Shown: piece after piece, positions 44,213 through 53,471 of the stretch
Layout of the letters: the number at the start of each line of letters is the position of its first letter
Position numbering within the stretch: position 1 is the first letter of the stretch
Assembly: GCF_023349125.1 (NCBI RefSeq)
Contig: NZ_JAKIKT010000006.1
Coordinates: 248,001 to 312,000 of the forward strand
DNA from: Shewanella corallii
GTDB taxonomy: Bacteria; Pseudomonadota; Gammaproteobacteria; Enterobacterales; Shewanellaceae
Length of the DNA: 64,000 nt
Direction of reading: 5' to 3'
Made by a program: the position numbers and the translations under genes
The notes under the pieces: model-generated
Told to the model about the DNA's origin: nothing
Database searches by the model: none
The model's input: the letters and a program-made list of their open reading frames with translations, nothing else

Positions 44213-44312
44213 AAGCCACGAAGAACACGAAGAACACGAAGAACACAAAGAAAAGCTTAAGCTCTGCCTTCGCGTTCTCTGTGTAGCGAACGGAGAATGC
44301 GCTTCGTGGCTA
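44213..44312. repeat. MITE-like repeat with terminal inverted repeats and 9-base tandem units
   Basis: AGCCACGAAG (44214-44223) is inverted as CTTCGTGGCT (44302-44311). Inside, the 9-mer CACGAAGAA is repeated about four times on the left (44217-44253). A related complement (TTCGCGTTCTCTGTGT) lies on the right, so the element can fold into a long imperfect hairpin. It is non-coding, about 100 bases, and resembles dispersed CACGAAGAA repeats found between genes in various proteobacteria. Confidence 0.75.
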
Positions 44313-44326
44313 AATCCTGCTGTGGC

Positions 44327-45739
44327 TCAGGCGTATTCCATTGCCAGCTCTTTCAGCTTGCGGGTGAGGGTATTACGGCCCCAACCCAGGCAGCGGGCGG
44401 CATCCTGTTTATGTCCATGGGTGTGCTGCAGCGCAGTTTCCAACATGATGCGCTCAAAGGTGGGCATCAGCTCATTCAACAGGTCAATATCACCTGCCTG
44501 TAAGCGCTCCTCTACCAAAGTTCGCAGAGCTGACTGCCAGTCTGTGGTGGTGGCCTGATTACTGTGAACCACCACGGGGTTTTCCAGTAGTTCAGGTGGC
44601 AGATCCTGAGGCAGGATCTCCTGTCCCGATGCCATCACTGTCAGCCAGCGGCAGGTGTTTTCCAGTTGCCTTACGTTGCCCGGCCAGTCCAGCTGCTGCA
44701 GTTTGACCGCGGTTTCCTTCGCCAGTGATTTACCTTCGACTCCCATCTCGCGGGCGGCAGACGCCAAAAAGTGGGTGGCCAGTTGTGGAATATCCTCACG
44801 ACGCTGTGACAGAGGAGGCAGGTGTACCCGAATCACATTGAGACGATGAAACAGATCTTCCCGGAACTGACCATCAGCTACCCTTTGCTCCAGATTCTGG
44901 TGGGTGGCCGCGATAATCCGGACATCAACCTGTACCGGTGAGTGTCCACCCACACGATAAAACTGCCCATCGGCCAGTACCCTTAACAGTCGGGTCTGTA
45001 CATCCAATGGCATATCGCCAATCTCATCCAGAAACAGGGTGCCGCCATTGGCCTGCTCAAAGCGCCCTTGACGTACAGAAGCTGCGCCGGTAAAGGCGCC
45101 TTTCTCATGGCCGAACAGCTCTGACTCAATCAGATCCTTTGGGATCGCAGCCATATTCAGGGCGATAAAGGGCTTTTCTTTACGTGGACTATGCTTGTGC
45201 AGCGCCCCTGCGACCAGCTCTTTACCTGTACCAGACTGACCATTAATCAGTACGCTAATGGAGGAGCGGGACAGGCGACCAATGGCTCGAAACACCTCCT
45301 GCATAGCCGGAGCTTCACCGATAATTTCAGGCGTTTTAACTTCAGGTTCGACAGGCTGGCTTTGTACCTGTTCTTTGACATGACTGAGGGCGCGTTCGAC
45401 CAGTGCGATGGCTTCATCGATATCAAAGGGCTTGGGCAGATATTCAAAGGCCCCGGCCTGATAGGCGCTCACTGCACTGTCGAGATCTGAGTGGGCCGTC
45501 ATGATGATCACAGGGATCTCAGGATAGTGAAGTTGCAGCCGCTCCAACAACGTCAGACCGTCGGTGCCAGGCATTCGGATATCCGAGACAATCACTCTGG
45601 GCTTCGATGTCTCCAGTGCCTGCCACAGAGACTCGGCCGCGGCAAAGCTGGCACTGGTTATTTTGGCGCCCTGCAGCGCACGCTCCAGTACCCAGCGAAT
45701 AGAGCTGTCATCATCGAGTATCCAAACCTGCTCGCTCAT
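44327..45739 (-). CDS. glnG: Nitrogen response regulator NtrC
   Basis: The ATG at 45739 follows GAGGAG and overlaps the ntrB stop (ATGA). The 470 residues have a receiver ([14 protein letters not shown], phosphoacceptor Asp in VSDIRMPG), a sigma-54 AAA+ domain with GQSGTGKE and the GAFTGA loop, and a Fis-type HTH ([20 protein letters not shown]). It activates glnA and other sigma-54 promoters under nitrogen limitation. Confidence 0.95.
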   Translation of the reverse strand: MSEQVWILDDDSSIRWVLERALQGAKITSASFAAAESLWQALETSKPRVIVSDIRMPGTDGLTLLERLQLHYPEIPVIIMTAHSDLDSAVSAYQAGAFEYLPKPFDIDEAIALVERALSHVKEQVQSQPVEPEVKTPEIIGEAPAMQEVFRAIGRLSRSSISVLINGQSGTGKELVAGALHKHSPRKEKPFIALNMAAIPKDLIESELFGHEKGAFTGAASVRQGRFEQANGGTLFLDEIGDMPLDVQTRLLRVLADGQFYRVGGHSPVQVDVRIIAATHQNLEQRVADGQFREDLFHRLNVIRVHLPPLSQRREDIPQLATHFLASAAREMGVEGKSLAKETAVKLQQLDWPGNVRQLENTCRWLTVMASGQEILPQDLPPELLENPVVVHSNQATTTDWQSALRTLVEERLQAGDIDLLNELMPTFERIMLETALQHTHGHKQDAARCLGWGRNTLTRKLKELAMEYA

Positions 45740-46833
45740 AAGCTCTCCTCTGTTTTGGCATAAGACTGGCTGCCAAGTGGCAGCAACAAGGTAAATTCGG
45801 TATGGCCCGGGTTGGACTCGCAATCGATACGACCACCGTGCAGCCGGGCAATATTATGGGCAATGGACAGACCCAGGCCTGAGCCTGTGTCACGGCCGGT
45901 GACCATGGGATAGAACAGGGTATCCATCAGGTGGGGGGGAATACCCGGACCATTGTCGATAACCGACAGCTCCAGCACCAGCCGATGACGTATTGGGCCT
46001 ATGGTGACCTGATGCTGGGTACGGCTGCGAATGCAGATCTCACCACCTTTCTCTGCCAGCGCTTGCATGGCGTTTTGCACTATGTTGAGCAAAGCCTGTT
46101 GCAGCTGGTCGGCGTCCATGTGCATATCCGGGATTGACGGATCATAGTCCCGTTTCAGCTCGATATTGTCAGGGCAGGTGACTCTCGCCAGTTGCAGTAC
46201 CTTCTCTGATACCTGATGGATATTCTGCACGCTATGAGGCGTAGGCTTTTGCGGACCCAGCAACCTGTCAACCAGAGTACGCAGCCGGTCAGCCTGCTCG
46301 ATAATCATGCTGGTGAACTCTTTCAGGTGCGCTTCCTGCAGCTCTCTGGATAGCAGTTGGGCTGCACCTCGCAGGCCACCCAGTGGATTCTTGATCTCAT
46401 GGGCGAGGTTACGAACCAGGAACTGAGCTGCCTGCTGTTGCGCATCCTGACTCAGCTGCTGATGAATGCGGCGCTGTTGGTCAACCTGCCTGAGTTCCAG
46501 TAGCCCAAAGGGACCCTGCACTCCGGGCAGAGGGCTTTGTTCAAGTGGGATTAGGGTGATATCGACCGTGTGGTGGCGCCCATCCAGACTGATCAGGCTG
46601 GCGGTATTGATGGTAAGCCCCTGAGCTTGTATGACAGCTTCTTCGAGTCTGTCAGTGCTGACACCCAATTGTTCACACATCTCAATCAGAGGGCCCTGAG
46701 TCAGGCGGTGGGTGCCGAGCCCAAACAGCTGTTCAGCGGCCGTATTGGCATAATGGGTCAACAGTTGCTGATCTATCACCAGAACAGCGGTAACCATATG
46801 ATTAAGCAAGATTGTCGGAGAGATATTTGTCAT
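45736..46833 (-). CDS. glnL: Nitrogen regulation sensor kinase NtrB
   Basis: The 365-residue cytosolic kinase has an N-terminal PAS domain (residues ~10-120), the H-box LVRNLAHEIKNPLGGLRG and ATPase motifs NIVQNAMQAL, DNGPGI and GSGLGLSIA. NtrB phosphorylates or dephosphorylates NtrC depending on PII. It is preceded by a double NtrC operator, so ntrBC is probably autoregulated. Confidence 0.95.
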   Translation of the reverse strand: MTNISPTILLNHMVTAVLVIDQQLLTHYANTAAEQLFGLGTHRLTQGPLIEMCEQLGVSTDRLEEAVIQAQGLTINTASLISLDGRHHTVDITLIPLEQSPLPGVQGPFGLLELRQVDQQRRIHQQLSQDAQQQAAQFLVRNLAHEIKNPLGGLRGAAQLLSRELQEAHLKEFTSMIIEQADRLRTLVDRLLGPQKPTPHSVQNIHQVSEKVLQLARVTCPDNIELKRDYDPSIPDMHMDADQLQQALLNIVQNAMQALAEKGGEICIRSRTQHQVTIGPIRHRLVLELSVIDNGPGIPPHLMDTLFYPMVTGRDTGSGLGLSIAHNIARLHGGRIDCESNPGHTEFTLLLPLGSQSYAKTEESL

Positions 46834-46856
46834 CCATTATCCACTGATTGATTGCA

Positions 46857-46886
46857 TGCACCACAATGGTGCACCACATTGGTGCA
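46857..46886. promoter_or_regulatory. Two overlapping NtrC operators upstream of ntrB
   Basis: TGCACCA-CAA-TGGTGCA (46857-46873) and TGCACCA-CAT-TGGTGCA (46870-46886) are both perfect 17-base NtrC sites sharing TGCA. They begin 24 bases upstream of the ntrB start, as expected for negative autoregulation. Confidence 0.9.
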
Positions 46887-47037
46887 GTCTGCAAGTGAAC
46901 CGGTCTGTTATGACCTGCTTGCGGAATTATGTAATGCAATGAAATATAAAGACTTAATTCAGTATCCTTCCCTGGCTTCAAGTTTTACCCCGTGTACTTA
47001 ACTGGTTTTACGCGGGATAGTACAACTCAATGCAAAA

Positions 47038-47064
47038 CAACGGCCGCTTTGACAGCGGCCGTTG
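47038..47064. terminator. Terminator of the DUF4124 gene
   Basis: CAACGGCCGCT (47038-47048) pairs with AGCGGCCGTTG (47054-47064). T-rich tails exist on both strands. Confidence 0.85.
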
Positions 47065-47122
47065 ATTTTTATTTGGTGGAGGGGCAGCTCCGCGCCCTGA
47101 AGGCACGGGATAAATGCCGGTC

Positions 47123-47647
47123 TCAGTTGGACCTTGGTTGAGGTCTGGGTGGCTTATAGGTTGCGCGGTGCAGGAAGATGACTCTGGGCTCAGTTTCTGT
47201 CAGTGTTTGTCCCTGGGCGTTAAGGGCTTTTACCGCAATTGTGTGCTCGCCTCTGTCTATGCCTCTGAGCTGGAATACAGGACGAGCCCGGGGACTTCCC
47301 CACTCTTTACCATCCAGCATCAGTTGAAAGCGGCTGCCATTTGGGGCTTCAGGGGTCATCATGGCGCTGACGCTGAAGTCACCATTATTGTTGCGCACCG
47401 TTGCTTCCTGCTCCGGAGTACTGATCTGCAGTTGGTATTGAACTGCCTCAACTTCTGTCGGTTCTGAGATGCGGATCGGCTTGGGCAACACCACGGTATT
47501 ATGGGTATTGTCTTTCAGCTCAATCTGCTGAGCACCTTCAACCGGGGTATCGGAATAGTGAACGTTTCCGTGTTCATCAACCCACTTATACACCGCGGCG
47601 CCAACAGGAGTGCTGAGCAGCAGGAGGATCAGGAGTGGATATTTCAT
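47123..47647 (-). CDS. Periplasmic DUF4124 protein
   Basis: The 174 residues have a signal peptide (MKYPLLILLLLSTPVGA) followed directly by the DUF4124 motif VYKWVDEHGNVHYSDTP. A C-terminal Ig-like region follows (SRFQLMLDGKEWGSPRARPV). DUF4124 genes often lie near glnA and ntrB in gammaproteobacteria; here it precedes ntrB on the same strand but has its own terminator. The function is unknown. Confidence 0.88.
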   Translation of the reverse strand: MKYPLLILLLLSTPVGAAVYKWVDEHGNVHYSDTPVEGAQQIELKDNTHNTVVLPKPIRISEPTEVEAVQYQLQISTPEQEATVRNNNGDFSVSAMMTPEAPNGSRFQLMLDGKEWGSPRARPVFQLRGIDRGEHTIAVKALNAQGQTLTETEPRVIFLHRATYKPPRPQPRSN

Positions 47648-47919
47648 ATGTCAGTCCAGTGATTGCCTTACTGTTCAAGATTAATGGCTTTTGTGGAAAA
47701 AATCACCGCCCGGCAATAGGATAATTGCGGTTTAAGTGCAAAATTGCGCTACAGTGGGGGCGGGCTGGAACATTGGCTTCAAATTGCAAGCCTGCCTGAC
47801 TTGAGTCAGCACTCATTTACCTCTATCTTACCGCACACTCTGAGACTTTTTGCCTGTGGCGACAGGGGGCAGACACAGGCGGAAAGAGTATACATATAAC
47901 AAAATAGCAGGAGACTGTG

Positions 47920-49470
47920 ATGCAGCAGCAAGTGGATTCGGGACAGTCGAAGGGAGCTGTAACCCGAATATTGAACAGTATTGAGACTGTGGGCAATAAG
48001 TTGCCCGATCCGGCGGTAATTTTTCTGGGGGCCATGCTGATAATCTGGGTATTGTCGGCTGTTTTTTCCCAGTTCCAGTTCGATACCATAGATCCCCGTA
48101 CAGGTGAGGCTCTGGTGGTACATAACCTGATGACAGGAGATGCTTTTGCCAACTTCCTGTCATCCATGGTCACCACTTTTACCGGTTTTGCACCTTTGGG
48201 CGTGGTACTGGTTGCCATGTTGGGTGTGGGCGTGGCCGAGCACTCAGGCTTTATCAACACAGGTTTGAAGCTGATGTTGAAAGTGACGCCGGCCAAACTG
48301 CTGACTCCTTCCATCATTCTGATTGCTATTGTCAGCCATACGGCGACCGATGCCGGATATGTACTGGTTATCCCTCTGGCGGGCGTGATCTTCTATGCTA
48401 TGGGACGTCATCCTCTGGCGGGTATTGCCGCAGCCTTTGCCGGTGTGAGTGGTGGTTTTGGTGCCAACTTTGTTCCCTCAGGTCTGGACCCATTGCTGCA
48501 GAGCTTTACCCAAAGTGCGGCTCAGATTATCGACCCTGAAATTGCAGTAAACCCGCTGAATAACTGGTTCTTCACCTCTGCATCCAGCTTGTTTATCGTG
48601 CTCTTGGGTTGGTATATCACTGACAAGATTATTGAGCCACGCCTGCAGAATACTCAGGTGGATGGTGATACCAGCTCCTTGCCATCATTTGATGAAGTGA
48701 CCGCCAAAGAGAAGCGCAGCTTCCTGCTGGCTTCCGGCGTTATGATTGCCGGTCTGGCATTGCTGTATCTGGCCAGTGCACCTGCAGATTCTCCAATGCG
48801 TGCCGCCAACGGTGATCTGACTGATTTTAAAGCGCCTCTGATGCAGTCCATCGTGCCTTTGATTTTCCTGCTGTTCTGGATCCCGGGCGCGGTTTACGGC
48901 TTTACCGTCGGTACTTTTAAAGCCACTAAAGACATGATCGATGCCATGAGCAAGTCTATGGGCAGCATGGCTTACTATATAGTGATGGCCTTCTTCTGTG
49001 CCCTGTTTATTGCAGCTTTTGGTAAATCGAACCTGGGTGCGCTGCTGGCGATTGAAGGTGCGGAAGTTTTGAAGGCGATGGCACTGCCATCCGGCATCAC
49101 TATTGTCGGAATTATCCTGCTGACCGCTTTTGTAAACCTGTTCGTGGGTTCAAGTTCCGCCAAGTGGGCACTGCTGGGTCCTATCTTTGTTCCTATGCTG
49201 ATGCAGCTGAATATCTCTCCGGATCTGACTCAGGCGGCCTACCGCGTGGGTGACTCCAGCTCCAACATCATTACACCTCTGATGCCTTACTTCCCGCTGG
49301 TGGTGGTGTACTGCCAAAAGTATGTGAAGAACACAGGTATTGGTACCCTGATCGCCATGATGTTGCCATACTCCATTGCCTTCTTGATCGGCTGGACGTT
49401 GTTCCTGTTGGCATACTGGGGGCTGGGTATTCCACTGGGTCTGCAGGCAAGTTACAGCTACGGTTTGTAA
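47920..49470 (+). CDS. AbgT-family transporter
   Basis: This 516-residue membrane protein has about 12 helices and starts MQQQVDSG at 47920 (a GTG lies one codon earlier). AbgT signatures include LPDPAVIFLGAMLIIWVLS, SGGFGANFVPSGLDPLLQ and VNLFVGSSSAKWALLGPIFVP. Family members import p-aminobenzoyl-glutamate or export sulphonamides and folate precursors. No abgAB hydrolase genes are adjacent, so the direction is open. Confidence 0.9.
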   Translation: MQQQVDSGQSKGAVTRILNSIETVGNKLPDPAVIFLGAMLIIWVLSAVFSQFQFDTIDPRTGEALVVHNLMTGDAFANFLSSMVTTFTGFAPLGVVLVAMLGVGVAEHSGFINTGLKLMLKVTPAKLLTPSIILIAIVSHTATDAGYVLVIPLAGVIFYAMGRHPLAGIAAAFAGVSGGFGANFVPSGLDPLLQSFTQSAAQIIDPEIAVNPLNNWFFTSASSLFIVLLGWYITDKIIEPRLQNTQVDGDTSSLPSFDEVTAKEKRSFLLASGVMIAGLALLYLASAPADSPMRAANGDLTDFKAPLMQSIVPLIFLLFWIPGAVYGFTVGTFKATKDMIDAMSKSMGSMAYYIVMAFFCALFIAAFGKSNLGALLAIEGAEVLKAMALPSGITIVGIILLTAFVNLFVGSSSAKWALLGPIFVPMLMQLNISPDLTQAAYRVGDSSSNIITPLMPYFPLVVVYCQKYVKNTGIGTLIAMMLPYSIAFLIGWTLFLLAYWGLGIPLGLQASYSYGL

Positions 49471-49504
49471 GCAAACTGAAAATTGGCTGCTACACTGAAA
49501 AAGA

Positions 49505-49526
49505 AACGCCCGCGAATGCGGGCGTT
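49505..49526. terminator. Bidirectional terminator
   Basis: AACGCCCGC (49505-49513), loop GAAT, GCGGGCGTT (49518-49526), between the abgT-like and convergent oxygenase genes. Confidence 0.85.
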
Positions 49527-49546
49527 CTTGTTCCTATTCTTTATTG

Positions 49547-50257
49547 TTAAGGCTTAATTGCCCTGAACCATCCAGTGATGGAGTATCTGGCTCCCTGAGC
49601 AAAGGGGGATACATAGCTGACCGAATGGGGGTGCTTTACGTCAAACAGCACCATATTATTGAACCTTGGTACCCAGGTATCGGTTAAGCTGCCATCCTGC
49701 TTATAGAAGTGCAGTAATCCACCCCAGTCAGGATGCCACCTGGGAGTAAAGCCCATCACGAACGCAACCCTTCGACCTTCCTGCTCATATACATCATTGT
49801 GTCTTGTTAGGAAGTGCCCCGGTAGATAGCGCGTAGCCTGGGCGGAGGCATAGATAATGTCCTGATGACCCGTAAGCTCTTTTATTGTGTTGAGGACTTC
49901 AGCTGTGTTCAGCAGTGTATGGGCTTGTTTGATTAACTGTGGGGTGGGTTTACTGTATTGACGCCCGAGCAAGTGACTGTTGTAAAGAAAACCAACACCC
50001 TGAGCGGCATGGTTCATCATGCTTTGGTGCATTTGCTGACGTTCCTGATTTGACATGCCTTTAAGTTGGCTGTCTGTCAGCCTGATAGAGCTACCATTGG
50101 CATGTAAGGCATGGTCAAACTCAGTTTGGTTACTCAGGGCATCCAGCAGGGTTTCGGCCCCGTTGTTCTTCCAAACGTTTGAAATATTTACCCGGTTATC
50201 AACTTGATATTCAGACCTGAGTTCGGCCAACCGGGATCCAATATCCAACTCCAACAT
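49547..50257 (-). CDS. 2-oxoglutarate/Fe(II)-dependent oxygenase (prolyl-hydroxylase-like)
   Basis: The 236 residues contain the iron facial triad, H-x-D in LTRHNDVYEQEGRRV (about residue 153) and the distal His in FDVKHPHSVSYVSP (about residue 211). Arg in ARYSITGWFR binds 2-oxoglutarate. The fold matches SM-20/P4H-like enzymes. It lies 61 bases downstream of ovoA on the same strand and probably shares its transcript. The substrate is unknown. Confidence 0.87.
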   Translation of the reverse strand: MLELDIGSRLAELRSEYQVDNRVNISNVWKNNGAETLLDALSNQTEFDHALHANGSSIRLTDSQLKGMSNQERQQMHQSMMNHAAQGVGFLYNSHLLGRQYSKPTPQLIKQAHTLLNTAEVLNTIKELTGHQDIIYASAQATRYLPGHFLTRHNDVYEQEGRRVAFVMGFTPRWHPDWGGLLHFYKQDGSLTDTWVPRFNNMVLFDVKHPHSVSYVSPFAQGARYSITGWFRAIKP

Positions 50258-50318
50258 TCTAAATTCCCTTTAAACACTGTGTTATAAGCAAGATACAGGA
50301 TCCCTGTCCCGGTTAAAA

Positions 50319-52433
50319 CTAACTGCGTTTTCGCCAGATACTCATTTCCGACAGGGTATGTTGGTATTTGCGGCGGGTTTCGCGGATGACAAAGGGCACT
50401 TCCCGCACGGCAACCAGTTCAAATTGGCCGATAAGCGCCTCAGTCAGTCCCTCCAGCGTGGTAAAGTTCTCGCCATTCACCTTGATGCCCCCCAGCCACT
50501 TATCTTTCGGGGTATAGTCGCCCAGCCAGGTGTATGGCGAGGTAATAACCAGATAGCCGCCGTTGTTGATACGCTCAGCAATGCTGTCAAGAAAACGCCT
50601 GGGATCGTTAAGCCTGTCGATCAGGTTAGCGGCATACACAAGGTCATAACCTGTGAACCTGGGCTTGAGGTTACAGGCATCTCCCTGCACAAAGTCAATT
50701 TTGGCCGCGATAGCTTCATATCCCAGCTGTCTGAGACTGATGGACTTGAACTCCACCAGTTCACCCTCTGTGGGTATGGTGTACCGCTTCTCGCCTTGCT
50801 CAACCAGATCATAGGCCTGGGAGATAAACCGGGCCGAGAAATCTATGGCATCTACATGGTCAAAATGGTGTGCCAGTTCAAAGCTGGCCCGGCCCACCGA
50901 GCAACCTATATCCAGCGCTCTGGCGGATTGCTTAAGCTGGATCTGCTCCAGTGCGGTAGCAACTCCTGCGACACAGAAGTTGGGGACATTGAAGTACTCT
51001 TTGCCGTAATGAAACTCCAGATACTGGGATACCAGCTCATTTGTCTCATAGGGATTAAGGCACAGGCCTGCATCGGGACTTTGAGCAGACTCCACATACC
51101 TGAAACCTGCATGTTGGTAAAAGTGTCGACGGAAGGCGTAACGGCAGGAGCTGATCGCTTCATTCCCTGTGGAAATCCAGCTGCCACCCTTTATCAGATT
51201 GTGTTTACCGTCGAATGTAGGTGTAGAGAAGTCATCATACAGAGGGTGAACGTCAAAACCTTCAAAGCCATCAATAGCCGTTTCTGTCCATTGCCAGACA
51301 TTACCGACCAGGTCGTAAAAACCCTGTTGTTCAAACCTGTTCACCGGGCAGGAAGAGGCAAAGTGATTGAGGGCGATATTGGCGCTGGGATCCTGCCAAT
51401 CATATGCTTCACCCGGTATTTGTTGACGCAATAGGTGCCACTCAGCTTCGCTGGGCAGTCGCACCGGTGCCTGCAGCTGTTCTGCTTTCCAGTTGCAGAA
51501 GGCCTTAGCCTCAAGTTGGTTGACCTCGACCGGCCAGTTGAGGGGCAAAGGGATCTCTTCCGTCAGGTTTCGCTGCCATATTCCGTCTTGCTTTCGTATC
51601 CAGAATCTGGGGAGCTCTGCCCTGGTGTATTCCAACCAGGCCTGACCTTCACTGTCCCAGTACCTTGGCGTTTGATAGCCTCCCTCGTTAACAAACTGCA
51701 GAAATTCACCGTTGGACACCAGATATTGTGAGGCCTTAAAGTCCTGCACCTTTATCTGGCGTTGACCAAACTCATTGTCCCAGCCATAGGTTTTATCTTC
51801 TGTGTTTTTCCCCTGCAGTACTGTACTCCCACTAACACTGAGCAGTTTGTTTGTGGGAGCTTCTCCTGAGTCTTTGCAGGCGGGCCAGTCTGAGCTTGAT
51901 TTGAGGTAGTTAAGTGGTAATTGACGAATGATCACCGAGGAGGTTTCCAGGTGGATCCTTTCATGCTCTATGCCCATAAGAATCACCCAGGCAGGGGAGT
52001 CCTGAGTAATGGGCAGATTCAATGGCATGGATTCAAGCCATTGGTTTATCTCAGACTTAACTTGATCTCTGTACTCTTTAACAGCCTGGACACTGGGCCA
52101 TTTGTAGTGGTTTTCGTCCAGATCATCCCAGGACATCTCATCCACACCTATGGCAAACATAGACTCAAATTCGGGGTTTATTCTCCGTTCAAAATATTTG
52201 CCGAGTTTGAGCTTATTAACGAAGAAAGTGGCTGTGTGGCCAAAGTAGAAAATCAGGGGATGTCTCAGGGGCTCAGCTTTCAGGTAGAAAGCCTCATCTG
52301 AATTCAGCACTGAAAACAGCGACTCGTATTGCTGCCAGGTATGATTAAAGCGCGCTTGCAGCTCCCTTCTGGTCTGTTGTTCGTCCTGACCATCAAGCCA
52401 AAGTGTGTGGTTGAGGGGGGAATAGTCCAGCAT
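50319..52433 (-). CDS. ovoA: Ovothiol synthase OvoA (5-histidylcysteine sulphoxide synthase)
   Basis: The ATG at 52433 follows AGGAG and gives 704 residues in three domains: DinB-like (1-180) with likely iron ligands H66, H157 and H161 (GIEHERIHLE), an FGE-sulphatase domain (~220-465, for example VRLPSEAEWHLL and LVGNVWQWTET), and a SAM methyltransferase (~510-704, LDIGCSVGRASFELA). This fusion is specific to OvoA, which joins cysteine to histidine C5 with oxygen and later methylates the imidazole. The PLP lyase OvoB is not adjacent. Ovothiol is an antioxidant. Confidence 0.93.
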   Translation of the reverse strand: MLDYSPLNHTLWLDGQDEQQTRRELQARFNHTWQQYESLFSVLNSDEAFYLKAEPLRHPLIFYFGHTATFFVNKLKLGKYFERRINPEFESMFAIGVDEMSWDDLDENHYKWPSVQAVKEYRDQVKSEINQWLESMPLNLPITQDSPAWVILMGIEHERIHLETSSVIIRQLPLNYLKSSSDWPACKDSGEAPTNKLLSVSGSTVLQGKNTEDKTYGWDNEFGQRQIKVQDFKASQYLVSNGEFLQFVNEGGYQTPRYWDSEGQAWLEYTRAELPRFWIRKQDGIWQRNLTEEIPLPLNWPVEVNQLEAKAFCNWKAEQLQAPVRLPSEAEWHLLRQQIPGEAYDWQDPSANIALNHFASSCPVNRFEQQGFYDLVGNVWQWTETAIDGFEGFDVHPLYDDFSTPTFDGKHNLIKGGSWISTGNEAISSCRYAFRRHFYQHAGFRYVESAQSPDAGLCLNPYETNELVSQYLEFHYGKEYFNVPNFCVAGVATALEQIQLKQSARALDIGCSVGRASFELAHHFDHVDAIDFSARFISQAYDLVEQGEKRYTIPTEGELVEFKSISLRQLGYEAIAAKIDFVQGDACNLKPRFTGYDLVYAANLIDRLNDPRRFLDSIAERINNGGYLVITSPYTWLGDYTPKDKWLGGIKVNGENFTTLEGLTEALIGQFELVAVREVPFVIRETRRKYQHTLSEMSIWRKRS

Positions 52434-52561
52434 GGCAGCTCCTTTTACTGATAATAAAAGTCCGATTGCAAACGGCTTGGTCAATGTATGTCGGATTTGG
52501 ATGACACTTTGATGGTACCTGGAGGTACTACGCAGTTGACCGCGTTGACACCCTAAAAATT

Positions 52562-52590
52562 TCTGAGATTTTTTAACGGTTAATCTCAGA
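52562..52590. repeat. Inverted repeat upstream of ovoA
   Basis: TCTGAGATT (52562-52570) and AATCTCAGA (52582-52590) are perfect 9-base arms around 11 bases, about 130 bases upstream of ovoA. It could be an operator or a hairpin; there is no T-run. Confidence 0.5.
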
Positions 52591-52728
52591 TATCCAGGGT
52601 TTAAACATCGCAGGGACGAGAACTGATTACCAGTGGGGAAAAGGTTGAAAGGTTAAATGCAGAAGAGAAAAGTAAGGCAGCAGGAGAGAAAGTGCGGGAG
52701 CAAGGCGGCTTTCTCTCCGTATTCTGAC

Positions 52729-53019
52729 TTAATTTACCGCGCGGAGAGTCGTTTTGCGGTAATCAAATTTGTGGTTCAGTGAGTTCAGCTCGGAAACCGA
52801 CAGCTTTACTGACTTACCATCTTCAAATTTCTTGGCTGTGGCGTTAACGAAGTCAACAACATAAACATGCTGGTCTGCTTGTTGGCTGATGAGCTGATCG
52901 ATCTTGCTGGCATTACAATCATTGCAAATCACAGTGTCAGCGCCCTGGGCCATGACAGCACCTGAAGACAGAAGGGCAAGGCTGGCTAATGCTGATTTAT
53001 TAAGTAATTTCTTGTACAT
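52729..53019 (-). CDS. Small secreted protein with a CxxC pair, unknown
   Basis: Starting at 53019 after AGGAG, the 96 residues have a signal peptide (MYKKLLNKSALASLALLSSGAVMA) and a 70-residue mature domain with ICNDCNASK. The CxxC is not followed by His, so it is not a haem site; a disulphide or metal site is possible. I recognise no family. Confidence 0.7.
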   Translation of the reverse strand: MYKKLLNKSALASLALLSSGAVMAQGADTVICNDCNASKIDQLISQQADQHVYVVDFVNATAKKFEDGKSVKLSVSELNSLNHKFDYRKTTLRAVN

Positions 53020-53471
53020 ACAAAACTCCTGTTGGTTTGTAGTCGTGATCTGCGTCACACTTAAAGTCTACGTAAACAGAATGTTGCTGTTCAAGGTGTT
53101 TTTTGTTTTGCGCAGCAAATTTCGCTTGCCCAATCGGTTGATATTCAGGCAGGAAAGGCGTTTGCCAAAGATGTAATAAAATGTATCTTGATTGCATTTA
53201 AGTTATTGATAATATTGCTTAAAGCTAATTAAGTAAGGAGGGCTTTAACTTGCCGTAATCCGCGGGAACGCCTGTGATGAGGGGCTTGCTACCTGTTACT
53301 CCGGTTCTGTTTCGAATGGACTCTGCCCGGAGGCCCAAACCATTCCAAAATCGCAATGTTAGAATATTATGAATAATAAAAACAAAGCCTTGCGTGCTTT
53401 CTGGCTTTTGTCATACCGGGAAAGCTGCTAATTTGAATGAACCAGTAAGCCAGGGAAAAGGGGCTTGAAGT
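53020..53471. other. Intergenic region of about 450 bases
   Basis: It separates two divergent genes. A CRP-like half-palindrome lies at 53044-53059. CTCCGG and CCGGAG near 53300-53335 could form a stem. I see no open frame with a convincing start. A small RNA is possible but there is no clear terminator. Confidence 0.5.
53044..53059. promoter_or_regulatory. CRP-like site
   Basis: CGTGA-TCTGCG-TCACA matches TGTGA-N6-TCACA at nine of ten positions. It begins only 25 bases before the small secreted protein's start codon, too close for simple activation, so repression or chance are possible. Confidence 0.4.

Noticed and set aside
44217..44253. Short direct repeats considered as a CRISPR array
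   Set aside because: Units are 9 bases without spacers and lie inside terminal inverted repeats; there are no cas genes in the window.
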